Positions 32,021 through 42,830 of a stretch of 64,000 nucleotides of DNA are shown one piece after another. The first letter of the stretch is position 1. The number at the start of each line of letters is the position of its first letter. The stretch covers positions 130,836 to 194,835 of the forward strand of contig JBBHKE010002283.1 of assembly GCA_037447655.1 (NCBI GenBank). The letters run 5' to 3'. Origin of the DNA: Zygnema cylindricum. Taxonomy: Eukaryota > Streptophyta > Zygnematophyceae > Zygnematales > Zygnemataceae. The notes beneath the pieces are model-generated. The model made no database searches. It was not told where the DNA came from and saw only the letters and a list, made by a program, of their open reading frames with translations. The position numbers were made by a program, and so were the translations under genes.

Positions 32021-33634
32021 TTACAATTCAGACTCTAATTACGATTCGCGGTGTACATTTTTGCGATTTCTTCGTACATTTGTAACTTTAGAAGCATGGC
32101 GCTAAGATTTTGAACAGAACGACAGAAAAAAAAACCATTACCTCGCCACATGGGGCCATACCCTAAGCCAAAGAACAAGCAAATTTAAACAATGTTACGT
32201 CTTATCGTCATCAATCGACTTGAACACTTGTCGGCGAGTTGTCCCGACAAAGTCAAGTTGCGTTACTATGGCGGCAAATGGGACACACGAGTCCGTAATG
32301 TAATGAGTCGTAAAGCGGTGAAAGAGGTGACCGCGGGTGGCCTGTGGTGGCCGTTGTGGCTGCTGAGTGAACAACTACAGTACAGCACTGTACTGTCATA
32401 TATTTGTTGTACGGTAAAACGTCTAGAGGCGATAATTTCAATGATTCAATCAGAATGTGCCCCGAGCCTTAGAGTGCACGGTATTACTGTCATATTTGGT
32501 GATAGATCAGACTTGTTTCCATCGTGTTACTGTTAACCATTCAAAAGGCGCTACTTGGCAACATGAAGATGCGTGAAACAGAAACGATGTTTTTTTTTGT
32601 TAAAAAAAAATGGAGTATGAAGTTCGTAAGTCCTCAGGGTGAGTTTACATAAAACGTTTACAGAAGTAGTTTCCAGTATTAAATGAATGCTACAGTACTA
32701 GTCACATACACGCCACGTGGAATTCCGATTTGCCACGCAACATATTTGTCCGTTTGTGGACATAGTCATTGGTAAAGCGGGACATTTGAAAAAGTACAGG
32801 ACGTACCGCAGATTCGACTGCTCCCGCTCATTTGTGAATAATGGCGAATATATCCCGCAATTTCAGGGATTTGTCCTTTTGCTGAGTACGGTGAATAATC
32901 GTTATTTGATATCGACTTTTTTGTTTGAAAAAAAACATGCTTGCTAGTCTTGTAAAGTCTTAACTTTATGTATGTTTCAAAAGAGAAACGCTGTAATTAA
33001 CCTAATGCGATTACCTGCAATAGTCGCCATCTGCTCTTTTTTTGTTTTCCTTTTGTCTACACTCTAGGGTGACGTGTCTGATAGGATATTAGACAAAAAA
33101 TCAGAGTGCAAGACTACATCGGAAGCATTCAGAAAAAATAATTCACACGAGAAAGAACTGTCCACAAAAGCCAATATATTTCATAGACATTTTCTCCCAT
33201 AAAAGATTAATTTCCTACTCCCTCTAAGCTGCAGTATATAGTATATTTACTGTGACGTCATTACTTCAAACTACATATCAAATCAAACCATATAGTGCAC
33301 ACTAAGTGCCTACAAGTAAAATCGCTTTAACAGCAAAGCACAAAGAACTGCCGGTACAACTCATACGTACAGTCAAAGCTACATAAAAACAAATAGTACC
33401 TACATACCGTACACACCAAACAAAACATAACCTGGTCGTAGATCAAACAAAATCTCCGCGAGGCCGCGAAACTACAATCCTGCTACGACTTAATAAAACC
33501 GCCTAGACCACTAACTCCCGTAAAGACAAATTAGCCGGCCGCGGACGGATGACAGTGACTACTCTTTGGTGGAACAAGACAGACTAGTCGGCCGCGCGAC
33601 AGACCGCGACGGCCGATTACCATCTGACTTAACA
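32021..33634. repeat. Unassigned sequence, probably including the 3' LTR of an older minus-strand copia (zeta)
   Basis: No coding gene recognised; frames at 32192-32536 and 32717-32947 have no family features. The right edge ...GACTTAACA at 33634, followed by ATTCCCCTCTC (a polypurine tract on the minus strand), looks like an LTR/internal junction. The left LTR edge could not be fixed, and no target duplication was found with the alpha break at 32020. Confidence 0.4.
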
Positions 33635-34330
33635 ATTCCCCTCTCAAATTTGTAATCATCACATTAACCCTAATTTAGGTCTCCCCCTCAAAAATACATC
33701 ATGAGCTGTGGCTTTCGTCAACATATCCGCGGCTTCCTCCAACGTCGAAACATACAAAAACCCAACTTCCTTTGCTGTGACCAAATCGCGTACGAAGTGC
33801 CACTGAATCCTAATATGTTTTGTCCTTTTGTGAAATACATGATTCTTCACCAATGCCATCGAACTCATGCTGTCAGAAAATGTTTTTATACAGCCAATTG
33901 AAATCCCCATTTCTCCAAGTAGTTCCTTAATCCAAATCGAAGCTTTAGATGTGTGACACGCCGCCATATATTCTACTCCGGTTGAACTTAAAGCAACAGT
34001 TGGCTAGAGTCGCAAACTCTAAGAATTTGCCGCGCCGCCAAAAACAAAAGTATATCCAGACGTAGACTTCCCTGTGTCAAAATCTCCACCCTAATCTGCG
34101 TCACAATATCCCACGCACTCCAAAGATGTCCGTCCAGATCGAAACAATAAACCAATCTCGACCGTACCTGCAAGATAACGAAATATCCTCTTCACGGCCT
34201 CCCAATGAATCTTTTTAGGAGCCTGACAAAATTGGCTCACGACAAAAACTGCGGCCGAAATATCCGATCGCGTGGCCACACTTAACGTGGCGAAAGTCAT
34301 AGGCTGGTTTCGTGACAGTGGAGGCATTGT
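33635..34330 (-). pseudogene. zeta copia RNase H remnant
   Basis: 34327-34091: MTFATLSVATRSDISAAVFVVSQF, HWEAVKRIFRYLAGT and ECVGYCDAD, the start of copia RNase H. 33967-33659 supplies the end: ASIWIKELLGEMG, FSDSMSSMALVKN, HKRTKHIRIQWHFVRDLV and EAADMLTKA. It differs clearly from the alpha and beta RNase H, so it is another copia lineage. RT and all upstream parts are missing. Confidence 0.8.
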
Positions 34331-34680
34331 GGTGGAGGGAGGAGGAATCCTACAGAGCCTAATGACACATTGTTCACTGCTATGACACGATTTTAGTCGG
34401 ATAATTTAAACACTGAAAATTAGTTCTCAAGAAAAATCCCAAAAAAACCCAAAAAAACCGTAGAAAAGCGCGGGCGGTGGCGTCTGCTGCTGCGTATTTG
34501 GCCACCCAAAGTGCTGACGTCATAATAGAGCCTAACCTATTTTAGTGCCAAAGAAGGTTGTCATAAAAACTTGCGAAAATATGACGCTATTTGTCAAAAT
34601 TGAATTTCAATTTCCGAAAGAATCTTGAGATATAAGAAATTCAAAATTTTTTTGATGATGCACTATGACTCCCTTAGAAC
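34331..34680. other. No gene recognised
   Basis: AT-rich, with homopurine patches (AAAAAACCCAAAAAAACC near 34440). No domain, repeat family or RNA recognised. Confidence 0.4.
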
Positions 34681-34906
34681 CTTTTGCTTGCTTCTACCTC
34701 TCTCTCTCCCTCTCTCTCGTCCTCTACCTCTCCTTTCCTCTCCTTCACTGTCTCACTCTCCCTCACCTGCTATCCACTTTCTCTCCTCCCCCACGTACCC
34801 CCTCTTCCACTCCCACTTGGTCACCCACTCCCCCTCTACCCCGCTCCCTCTCTTCCCCTCTCCCCCTCACCACCTCTCCCCCTCTCCCCCCTCTCCTCTC
34901 CACTCA
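34681..34906. repeat. Polypyrimidine (CT/CCCT)n tract beside an alpha LTR
   Basis: About 225 bases of almost pure C and T on +, made of CTCTCC, CCCCTCTCC and related units, ending exactly where the alpha LTR begins. Three overlapping serine/proline/leucine-rich frames here are simple-repeat translations. Confidence 0.85.
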
Positions 34907-35908
34907 TGCTATTATGTGTTCCCCATGTACACTGCAAAATTCAAGAAACCTCTAGGTATTTTATCACCAACCCAATTTCAACTAAAACAGCTGCTACCCA
35001 ACCAGGCAAATAGATAATCTGACTTCACCCTTGTGCAGTTTGGACTCCCTTGAGTCCACAGCAAAAAGAATCACTGAAAACGCCCAACTAGGCGATTAAT
35101 TTTCAAGTGGCAAAGATGCCAATATTTTTACAAGTTTCTTGGTAGAGAGGCGCCTACCTCGTCAATCCTCTAAGTCGTAAACCCCTCTCACAACCCCTAT
35201 ATACTAATGTACAAACCAATCAGAAGACTGTACAGTACAAAAAGGTACTAGGGCCGATGTACTTTATGTACGGCCTGCGTACAACAAGGCCACAGAGTGG
35301 ACGTCTGTCTCCTCTAGACTTGTCCTCGCGCTCCCCGGGATTCTCGCTTCCCAATGATATCTTGCCACGTGTCAACAGGTAATGTCATGTCCAAAAATCG
35401 CCAAGGTGGCCATTTCGGTATCTCGGAAATGATGAGGACCGTCGAATCCAAAACCGGCTTTTAATGCTAGCCGTTCAAAACAACAAATGCTAGGTACATT
35501 TGTTTTGTGCGTACTAAAACTCAACTAGTTTATATGTCCTCAATTTGTTATTCCGTTAATCAAATTAACGATGTAGCTAATGTTTAAATAGCTATCAAAC
35601 CCTATGTATCCTAACGGACAACCACGACAGACCGGTAAGAGCAGACGGCAACGCCTCGCTCTGCCGGTCGGAGGTTCGAGTCATGCCGGACTCAACCTTT
35701 TTGTTGAGAGTGACTTAGGTCACTTTTTAGTCCTGCCTATGGAGCTGAGGCAACCATGGCTCCACCGCCCCCTCTCTACTTCAGTGATTACAACAAGTAT
35801 GAGGGCTAGAGAGAGAAGGTGGAGGCAGGCTGCCTATGCTTTTTCTTTTAGCTATTCTAATCAATTAAGACCTAGAAAATATCTCTCCTAAATCTTGTGA
35901 TTTGAACA
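34907..35908 (-). repeat. alpha LTR, 3' LTR of the minus-strand alpha array (~1.0 kb)
   Basis: Left edge TGCTATTATGTGTTCCCC aligns with TGTAATTTTGTGTCCCC of other copies. Right edge (minus-strand start) is TGTTCAAATCACAAG, followed by ACTCCCCTTATT, the polypurine tract of the internal region. Confidence 0.8.
35611..35702 (+). promoter_or_regulatory. tRNA-like module in alpha LTR (antisense to the element)
   Basis: Plus strand: A-box-like CGACAGACCGG (35625-35635), B box GGTTCGAGTCA (35673-35683), then TTTTT (35698-35702) inside CTCAAC/GTTGAG. The palindrome GAGTGACTTAGGTCACT lies just downstream. The A-to-B spacing of about 37 bases is normal for tRNA-type Pol III promoters. Confidence 0.65.
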
Positions 35909-35921
35909 CTCCCCTTATTTT

Positions 35922-36607
35922 CTAGTCTAATTTTAGTTTCTCTCTTAACCAACACTTTTCTCTGCAGAATTTTAACTTGGGAGAGGGCACAAGCTTTGTC
36001 ATCATATCAGCTACCATTTTCCCATCACCTCTATACACAAGATTCACAATTTTGTTTTCAACCTTTTCTCTCACAAAACTCAATCTTATATCCATACGCT
36101 TAGCCTCAAAATGATGTTTTGGATTGGCTGCATTTGCAATTTCAGCCTGATTATCACAAAACACTTCATGCACTCCCTTCTTCATATACCCCAGTTCTTG
36201 TAATAAAGACTTGACCCACATCAGCTCTTTCACAACAGAACAAGAGGCCATGTACTCAACCTCTATAGTGGACTGAGAAACCACCTTTTGTTGCTTGCTA
36301 CTCTAACAACAAGCACCTTCCCCCACATATAACACATATCCAGAAGTTCATCTTCTCATAGGTGCTCCCCGTAACTTGCATCACTCGAAGTTGTGATGTC
36401 AGTGTGCTCCCCTCCCAAATGCAACCATAAATCCTTGGTTCCTACCAAGTATCTCTTGACTCTCTTGGCTGCCTCCCAATCTCTCTTTCTAGGATCATTA
36501 AAACTCCTACTGAGGACTCCAAGTGCTGCTGCTATGTTCGGTCTCGTACAATTCAAAAAGTAAATCAAGCTTCCTACAACCTGTCTGTAAGGAATGGACT
36601 TCATAAA
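35922..36607 (-). pseudogene. alpha copia RNase H (minus-strand array, copy 1)
   Basis: 36604-36356 (SIPYRQVVGSLIYFLNCTRPNIAAALGVLSRS) and 36284-35922 (STIEVEYMASCSVVKELMWVKSLL, FCDNQAEIANAANPK, MVADMMTKLVPSPK), separated by a stop and frameshift near 36300-36355 where the SDASYGE block is damaged. Confidence 0.8.
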
Positions 36608-37480
36608 CTATCTCTTTTCTGGACTCATTAGATCATCTAGTATTATCACTCCTTCTACACTCCCATCACTTACTTTCTTCAAGTCCATGGGAGTGGTACA
36701 AGTGTTTGCCTTTTCCATCTGAAATTTCTCAAGCATATTTTTGATAGCTTGTTTCTGAGTAAGTCTGATAATTCTCTTCCCTCTATCTTTTTCCATTTGA
36801 ATCCCAAAAATATATTTAGCCTCCCCTAAATTTCTCATGTCAAATTTGCTTCTAAGATCTTTCTTTAACTTATCGATCTTTTCCATAGATTTACTTAACA
36901 CCAGCAAATCATCCACATAAATTGCGATAAAAATCACTCCATTCTCCTCCTCAAACATATAATTAGAGTGGTCAGAACTGATCCGAATTTATCCTAGACC
37001 GGTGAGAAACTCATTTAGTTTCTTGTTCAATTGTCTGGGAGCCTGCTTCAGTCTATATAAGGACTTTATGAGCCTGCAGACTTTGCTTTCTTCTCCTTCC
37101 CCTATAAATCCCTCTGGTTGTCGCATGAAGATTTCTTCGTATAGTTTACCGTTGAGGAAAGATGTTTTGATATCCATTTGGTGTATTTCCATGTCTTCCG
37201 CTGCTGCTAGACTAAGGAGAATCCTTACAGATGGGAACCGAACCACCGCAGCAAAAGTCTCCTCATAATATATCCCCTCTTTTTGGGTGAACCCTTTTGC
37301 TACCAACCGAGCCTTGTATCTCTCAATGGTATTATCTGGGTTCAGTTTCAATTTAAACACCCATTTGCACCCGATAGGGTTAATGTTTAGAGGACAGTCC
37401 ACCAGCTCCCAAGTATAAGCTTCCATGATGGAAGCCATCTCATCATTTATTGCTCTGACCCATCGGTCTTTCTCCGGTTT
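36608..37480 (-). pseudogene. alpha copia reverse transcriptase (minus-strand array, copy 1)
   Basis: The N-terminal RT sits in the long frame ending at 36989 ([58 protein letters not shown]). After a stop near 36988, 36958-36608 carries the palm with intact AIYVDDLLVLSKS and the YIFGIQMEKDRG and LTQKQAIKNMLEKF blocks. Confidence 0.85.
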
Positions 37481-38152
37481 GTCCATTGCCTCCGAGTATG
37501 ATTGAGGCTCATCTTGGTGAGATAGCTTTGCTACCTTGTGAGCTGCTTGTTTTTCTTGTAGTCCTTTGCTGCTCCTCCGTCCTCCCTCAAAGTCCGAAGC
37601 TGGAATGGAGGGAAGTCTCAGGTTCCCCCTTACTGTCTCATCGGCTCCCCTATCCATGGAAGCCGGTTTTGGCGCCTCTTCCTCTCTCTCCTCAGAGTGT
37701 GTAGAAATGTGAGGAGATTTTGGTATATCTCCCCCATCTTGGATCTCCCCTGAATCTGCAATCACGTTTTCACTTGTGTCCCTTCTGGGAAGATCTAAGT
37801 CTTCCTCACTCTCGGACTCAAAACTGATTCTGATTTTCTTAGTGTATTTGAAGGGATCAAATGACTTTCCTTCATCCATGACAACTAGATGCTTTACCAG
37901 AATGATATCTTGTTTAGCTAAGTCATAGACTCTATATCCCTTGACATCCTCATCATATCCAACAAAACATCCCGGTTTCCCTTTAGCATCTAGTTTCCAG
38001 TTTTTCTTATCTGTGTCAAGACTGTAAACTTGATTACCGAATACTTTCAAGTGAGGAATATCCGGTTTCCTTCCAACCCATCTCTCATAAGGTGTCATTC
38101 CTTTAATGGCTGTAGTGAGGACTCTATAATTAATGTAATTAGCATAATTCAT
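36989..38152 (-). CDS. alpha copia Pol fragment: integrase C-terminus, linker and RT N-terminus (open, 387 codons)
   Basis: Longest convincing retroelement frame in the window. From the start: MNYANYINYRVLTTAIKGMTPYERW (end of integrase core), VGYDEDVKGYRVYDLAKQDII (C-terminal copia module), an acidic serine-rich linker, SDFEGGRRSSKGLQEKQ, then RT blocks to KKLNEFLTGLG. The open frame lies inside a polyprotein closed on both sides by stops (38153-38161 and 36986-36988), so it is a remnant, not an independent gene. Confidence 0.8.
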   Translation of the reverse strand: MNYANYINYRVLTTAIKGMTPYERWVGRKPDIPHLKVFGNQVYSLDTDKKNWKLDAKGKPGCFVGYDEDVKGYRVYDLAKQDIILVKHLVVMDEGKSFDPFKYTKKIRISFESESEEDLDLPRRDTSENVIADSGEIQDGGDIPKSPHISTHSEEREEEAPKPASMDRGADETVRGNLRLPSIPASDFEGGRRSSKGLQEKQAAHKVAKLSHQDEPQSYSEAMDKPEKDRWVRAINDEMASIMEAYTWELVDCPLNINPIGCKWVFKLKLNPDNTIERYKARLVAKGFTQKEGIYYEETFAAVVRFPSVRILLSLAAAEDMEIHQMDIKTSFLNGKLYEEIFMRQPEGFIGEGEESKVCRLIKSLYRLKQAPRQLNKKLNEFLTGLG

Positions 38153-38876
38153 GACTTCTGCTCAAAATCTTCTTCCTATTTTCTTATCTGCCAACATACT
38201 ACACACACTATCCCCCAAAGTCCGGTTCAACCTTTCAACAACCCCATTTTGTTCCGGATTATTCGGTACAATTTTCTGAAGCTGAACTCGCTTATCTCTT
38301 AAGGATTCCTCAAACTGGTTAGAGGTGTACTCTCCCCCATTATCACTCCTCATTCGCTTAATGGGGGTTCCATGCAACTTCTCACTCCAAGCTAAGTATT
38401 ATTTCAAGTACTTTGGTGTTTCAGACTTTGATTTTAGGAAGTAGACTCTAGAATATCTGGACCAATCAATAGTAATTGTCAGCATATACCTCTTTCCCCC
38501 AACCGAAGATACTCTAGCTTGTCCCCAGATATTTGTGTGAACCAGATCTAGTACTTAATCACCTCTATACGTGGCCGTTTTGGGAAAGGGGAGTCTGTGA
38601 GCCTTACCTTGGGCATAGCCACTATAATCATCCATCATGTCATTATCCCCAAATTGAATGCCTTCTACTACACCTAGCTTCTTCATTTCCCTCAGCCTAT
38701 CAAAATGCACATGCCCCAACCGCTTATGCCAGATCATCAAGCTCGGGACACCACCATAGTAAGCACTCTTCTTTTCATTACTCAGATTAAGCATAAACAC
38801 TCCTTGGCTACCCTAAACTGCTATTAAGTAGACTTCATCTCCATACTTAGTTGTAAAGACTCCTTTTCTAGTGAAT
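38153..38876 (-). pseudogene. alpha copia integrase core and zinc region (minus-strand array, copy 1)
   Basis: 38377-38162: RMRSDNGGEYTSNQFEESLRD and NPEQNGVVERLNRTLGDS, keeping the second Asp and the Glu. 38800-38555: WHKRLGHVHFDRLREMKKLG and GYAQGK, where the zinc CxxC has been lost. Several stops lie between. Confidence 0.8.
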
Positions 38877-39041
38877 GTTGAAATCACTAGATTTAGGAGA
38901 GATATTTTCTAGGTCTTAATTGATTAGAATAGCTAAAAGAAAAAGAATAGGCAGCATACCTCCACCTTCTCTCTCTAGCCCCCATACTTGTTGCAGACAC
39001 TGAAGGAGAGTGAGGGCGGTGTAGCCATGGCTGCCTCAGCA
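38877..39041 (+). repeat. Fragment of an alpha LTR (165 bp, plus orientation) captured inside the alpha protease
   Basis: Begins exactly at the LTR terminus TGTTGAAATCACTAG and runs to GCTGCCTCAGC, then protease sequence resumes (AAACTTTCAAGTTTACC). It replaces about 110 bases of protease present at 47910-48020 and lies opposite to its host element. No target duplication is seen. Confidence 0.75.
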
Positions 39042-39420
39042 AACTTTCAAGTTTACCAAGCCCACTAGATCTTAGTAACTACTCTCCCATCCCCAAACTC
39101 TATTTCTACAGTAGGGATCTTTCTTAGCTTAGTGAAGAGATGTCTATCACGGCACAAATGCATGGATGCACCTGAATCGATGATCCATCCTTCCTCTGGA
39201 GCTTCCCGAATGGCTCAAAAAGCCCACTTTTGTTTTCGAGGAATCTCCTTTTCCTCCAAATTCTCGTCGAGAAGAATCTCCCCATCCTCCTCCTTAGAGG
39301 ACTCGTCCTCCTCGGTATCTCCTTTGACACGTGTGACCACAAGTGCCTTCTTCTTCCCTCGAGAAGAACCCCCTCCACGGTTATCTTGGAGCCTCAGCTT
39401 CGACAGCTTGATGCAGTCAT
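39042..39420 (-). pseudogene. alpha copia protease and gag end (minus-strand array, copy 1)
   Basis: 39378-39124 covers the Gag-protease junction (EGVLLEGRRRHLWSHVSK...). The +1 frame holds the DSG region near 39180. Parts after KIPTVEIEFGD are replaced by the captured LTR fragment. Confidence 0.65.
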
Positions 39421-40315
39421 TTATGAAGTGTCTCGACTTTTTGCTGAAACGGCAATGACCCTTTGGAGGCCTAGGTTCTCCAGATTGATCTCCTTTGAAG
39501 CTGTTGTATAGCTTCTACAGATTTTTCCTCCAGCGGTCTGTTCCGCTAGCTAGAGCTTGAACGCTCTTTCCTCCTCTGCGGATCTCAATGGTGTTCTCTT
39601 GCACGAGTATCATTCGGACCACGGTGTTCCACTTCGAAGAACTATCATCCATTTCTTGTACTCGGTACACTATGTTTTTGTACTCCTCAGGCAGCTTCAT
39701 GATGAGAGTGTTAACTTTCACCTTCATTGTGCATGTCCATCTGGCACTTTCCATCTCCATGTATAGACAAGAGAGATCATTACACTAGTCGAACATCTTC
39801 CCTCCTTTGTAAGTATAACTTGTCAACCTTTGCTCAACCAACTTGAGCTCCTGAATAGTACCAGCTCTATAAATCTCCACTAAAGTCATCTATAACTCCT
39901 CGGCCTTGAAGATGTGAAGATGAGAGGTCCCCAAAGCTTGAGTGAGGTGCCTCAAAATGAAATGCCTGGCATTCATGTTGGTGTACTCCCACATTTGAAT
40001 ATCATTTTCCTCGGTCTTCACGGCCACCGCTCCGGGTGCCGTGGCGATAGGAGTGAGAGTTATCTCCTTTTCTTTCCCCCTTTTGGACACACTGCTATCC
40101 CCATCATCTGTCTCCTCCGTTGGAGCAGATGCTCTTGCAAAAAACCTCATTCCTCCCAACCCTGGTGGGGTTCCGTGAGATAGACATTTCACTTGTCCAC
40201 TAACAATACTCCAGTATCGTTTTTCACACAATGCCCCTGTCATCATGGCTTCCCAGTAAATGAACCCAGATCCGTTGAATATAGGCACCTTAGAGGGTGA
40301 GCACATAACATGCAA
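39421..40315 (-). pseudogene. alpha copia gag (minus-strand array, copy 1)
   Basis: 40315-39890: HVMCSPSKVPIFNGSGFIYWEAMM, MWEYTNMNARHFILRHLTQALGTSHLHIF, then a TAG. 39760-39515: MEMESARWTCTMKVKVNTLIMKLPEEYKNIVYRVQEMDD. The knuckle near 39440 has lost its second Cys. The primer-binding site region (40296-40310) is GTTATGTGCTCACCC on the minus strand, two changes from consensus. Confidence 0.75.
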
Positions 40316-41278
40316 TTCTCCCCCATGTGGGCCGCAAAATTCAAGAAGCCTCTAGGTAGTTTATCACTAACCCACTTTCAACTAGAACAGCTGCTACCCA
40401 AGCAGGCAAATAGACAATCTTACTGCACCCCTGTGCAGTCTAGACTCCCCTAAGTCCACAACAAAAAGAATCACTCAAGTGGCAAAGGTGCCAATATTTG
40501 TACAAGCTTCTTGGGAGAGAGGCGGCTACCTCCTCAATCCTCTACGTCGTAAACCCCTCTCACAACCCGTTTCTACTGATGTACGAACCATTTAGAAGAC
40601 TGTAGAGTACAGAAAGGTACTAGGGCCGATCTACTTTCTGTACGGCCTGTGTACGACAAGGCCATGGAGTGGACGTCTGTCTCCTCTAGATTTGTTCTCG
40701 CGCTCCCCAAAATTTCGCTTCCCAATGATATCTTGCCACGTGTTGACAGGTAATGTCACGTCCGAAAACTGCCAACGCGACCATTTCGAAAACTCGGCGA
40801 TGATGAGGGTTGTCGGATCCAAAAATGGCTTTTAATGCTAGCCGTTCAAAATAAAAAATGTTCGGTATATTTTTTTCGTGCATACTAAAACTCAACTAGT
40901 TTTTATGTCCTCAATTTGTTATTCCGTTAATCAAATTAACAATCTAGCTAATGTTTAAATAGCTATCAAACCTTATGTATCCTAACGGACTACCACGACA
41001 GACCGGTAAGAGCTGACGGCTACGCCTCACTCTGTCGGTCGGAGGTTCGAGTCTTGCCGGACTCAACCTTTTTGTTGAGAGTGACTTAGGTCACTCTTTA
41101 GTCCTGCCTATAGAGCTCAGGTAGCCATGGCTCCACCGCCCTCTCTCTCTTTCAGTGACTACAACAAGTATGGGGGCTAGAGAGAGAAGGTGGAGGTAGG
41201 CTGCCTCTGCTTTTCTTTTTCCTTTTTATTTTATTTAAGACCTAGAAAATACCTCTCCTAAATCTAGTGATTTCAACA
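40311..41278 (-). repeat. alpha LTR, shared middle LTR of the minus-strand array (968 bp)
   Basis: Left edge TGCAATTCTCCCCCATG follows the degenerate primer-binding site; right edge ATTTCAACA is followed by CTCCCTTTATTTTC, the polypurine tract of a second internal region. The minus-strand start is TGTTGAAATCACTAG. Confidence 0.85.
40982..41073 (+). promoter_or_regulatory. tRNA-like module in alpha LTR (antisense)
   Basis: A-box-like CGACAGACCGG (40996-41006), B box GGTTCGAGTCT (41044-41054), TTTTT (41069-41073). Same layout as the other alpha LTR copies. Confidence 0.65.
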
Positions 41279-42110
41279 CTCCCTTTATTTTCTAATCTAA
41301 TTTTAATTTCTCTTTTAATCTACATTTTTCTCTACAGTATTTTAGCTTAGGACATGGCACAGGCTTTGTCATCATATCAGCCACCATTTCTCCATCACTT
41401 TTGTATACCAAATTCAAAATTTTATTTTCCACTTTTTCCCTTACAAAGCTCAATCTTATGTCCATATGTTTATCTTTGAAATGATGTTTTGGATTGGATG
41501 AAATTGCAATTGCAGCCTGATTATCACAAAACACTTCATGCACTCCATTCTTCATGTACCCCAATTCTTGCAACAAAGACTTCACCCACATAACCTATTT
41601 CACAACAGAACAAGAGGCCATGAACTCAGCCTCCATGCTGGACTGAGCAACAACCTTTTGTTGTTTGCTGCTCCAACAACAAGCACCTTTCCCCACATAC
41701 AATACATACCCAGATGTGCATCTTCTCATAGTTGCATCCCCATAAGTGGCATCACTCCAAGTAGTGATGTTAGTGCGCTCCCCTCCCAAATGCAACCATA
41801 GATCCCTAGTTCCCACCAGGTATCTCATTACTCTCTTGGCTGCCTCCCAGTCTCTCTTTCTAGGATCATTAAGACTCCTACCGAGGACTCCAACTCGTGT
41901 AGCTATGTCAAGCGTGGTACAATTCATAAAGTATATCAAACTTCCTACAACCTGTCTGTAAGGAATAGATTTCATAAACTGCCTTTCCTCTGGACTCATC
42001 TGATCATCTAGCATTATCACTCCTCCTTCTACACTCCGATCACATACTTTCTTCAAATCCATGGGAGTGGTACAACTGTTTGCATTCTCCATTTGAAATT
42101 TCTCCAACAT
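41279..42110 (-). pseudogene. alpha copia RNase H (minus-strand array, copy 2)
   Basis: 42110-41595 is open for 171 codons: SIPYRQVVGSLIYFMNCTTLDIATRVGVLGRS, WSDATYGDATMRRCTSGYVLYVGKGACCWSSKQQKVVAQS, MEAEFMASCSVVK. A TAG follows, then 41591-41292: MWVKSLLQELGYMKNGVHEVFCDNQAAIAISSNPK. One stop from an intact RNase H. Confidence 0.85.
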
Positions 42111-42830
42111 ATTTCCTAAGGCCTCTTTCTGAGTAAGTCTGATTATCCTCTTCCCTCATCTCTTTCCATTTGAATTCCCATAATATATTTAGCCTCCCCT
42201 AAATCCTTCATGTCAAATCTGCTTCTCTGATCTTTCTTTAGCCTATTTATCTTCTCTATAGACTTACTCAATACCAGCAAATCATCCACATAAATTGCAA
42301 TAAAAATCACATCATTCTCATCCTCAAACATATAAATAGAATGGTCAGAACTGATCCGAATATACCCCACTCTAGTAAAAATCTCATCTAATTTCTTATT
42401 CCATTGTCTGGGGGTCAGCTCAGTCCATATGAAGACTTTATAAGTCTACAGACTATGCTCTCCTCTCCTTCTTCCACAAAACCTTTTGGTTGACGCATGA
42501 AGATTTCCTCCTCCAGTTCATCGTTGAGGAAGGTAGTTTTAATATCCAACTGATGTATCTCTATGTATTCTGCTGCTGCTAAACTAAGGAGAATCCTCAT
42601 AGATGGGAATCGAACTATTGGAGCAAAGGTCTCCTCGTAATCTATCCCTTCATTTTGGGTGAACCCTTTTGCCACCAGTCGAGCCTTATATCTCTCGATG
42701 GTGTTATCTGGGTTCACTTTCAGTTTAAATACCCATTAACACTCAATAGGTTTTCTGTCTGGTGGACACTCCACCAGCTCCCAAGTATTTGCCTCCATGA
42801 TTTAAGCCATCTCATCATTTATGGCTCTGA
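42111..42830 (-). pseudogene. alpha copia reverse transcriptase (minus-strand array, copy 2)
   Basis: 42717-42415: MNPDNTIERYKARLVAKGFTQ, YEETFAPIVRFPSMRILLSL, LDIKTTFLNDELEEEIFMRQP. A frameshift near 42414 precedes 42370-42143, which has the intact catalytic AIYVDDLLVLSKS and DLGEAKYIMGIQME. Confidence 0.85.

Noticed and set aside
32192-32536. 114-codon frame as a host gene
   Set aside because: No family features, no splice structure, AT/GC patchwork like the surrounding repeats; not supported.
34625-35017. Overlapping leucine/serine/proline-rich frames
   Set aside because: They follow the polypyrimidine tract and end in LTR sequence.
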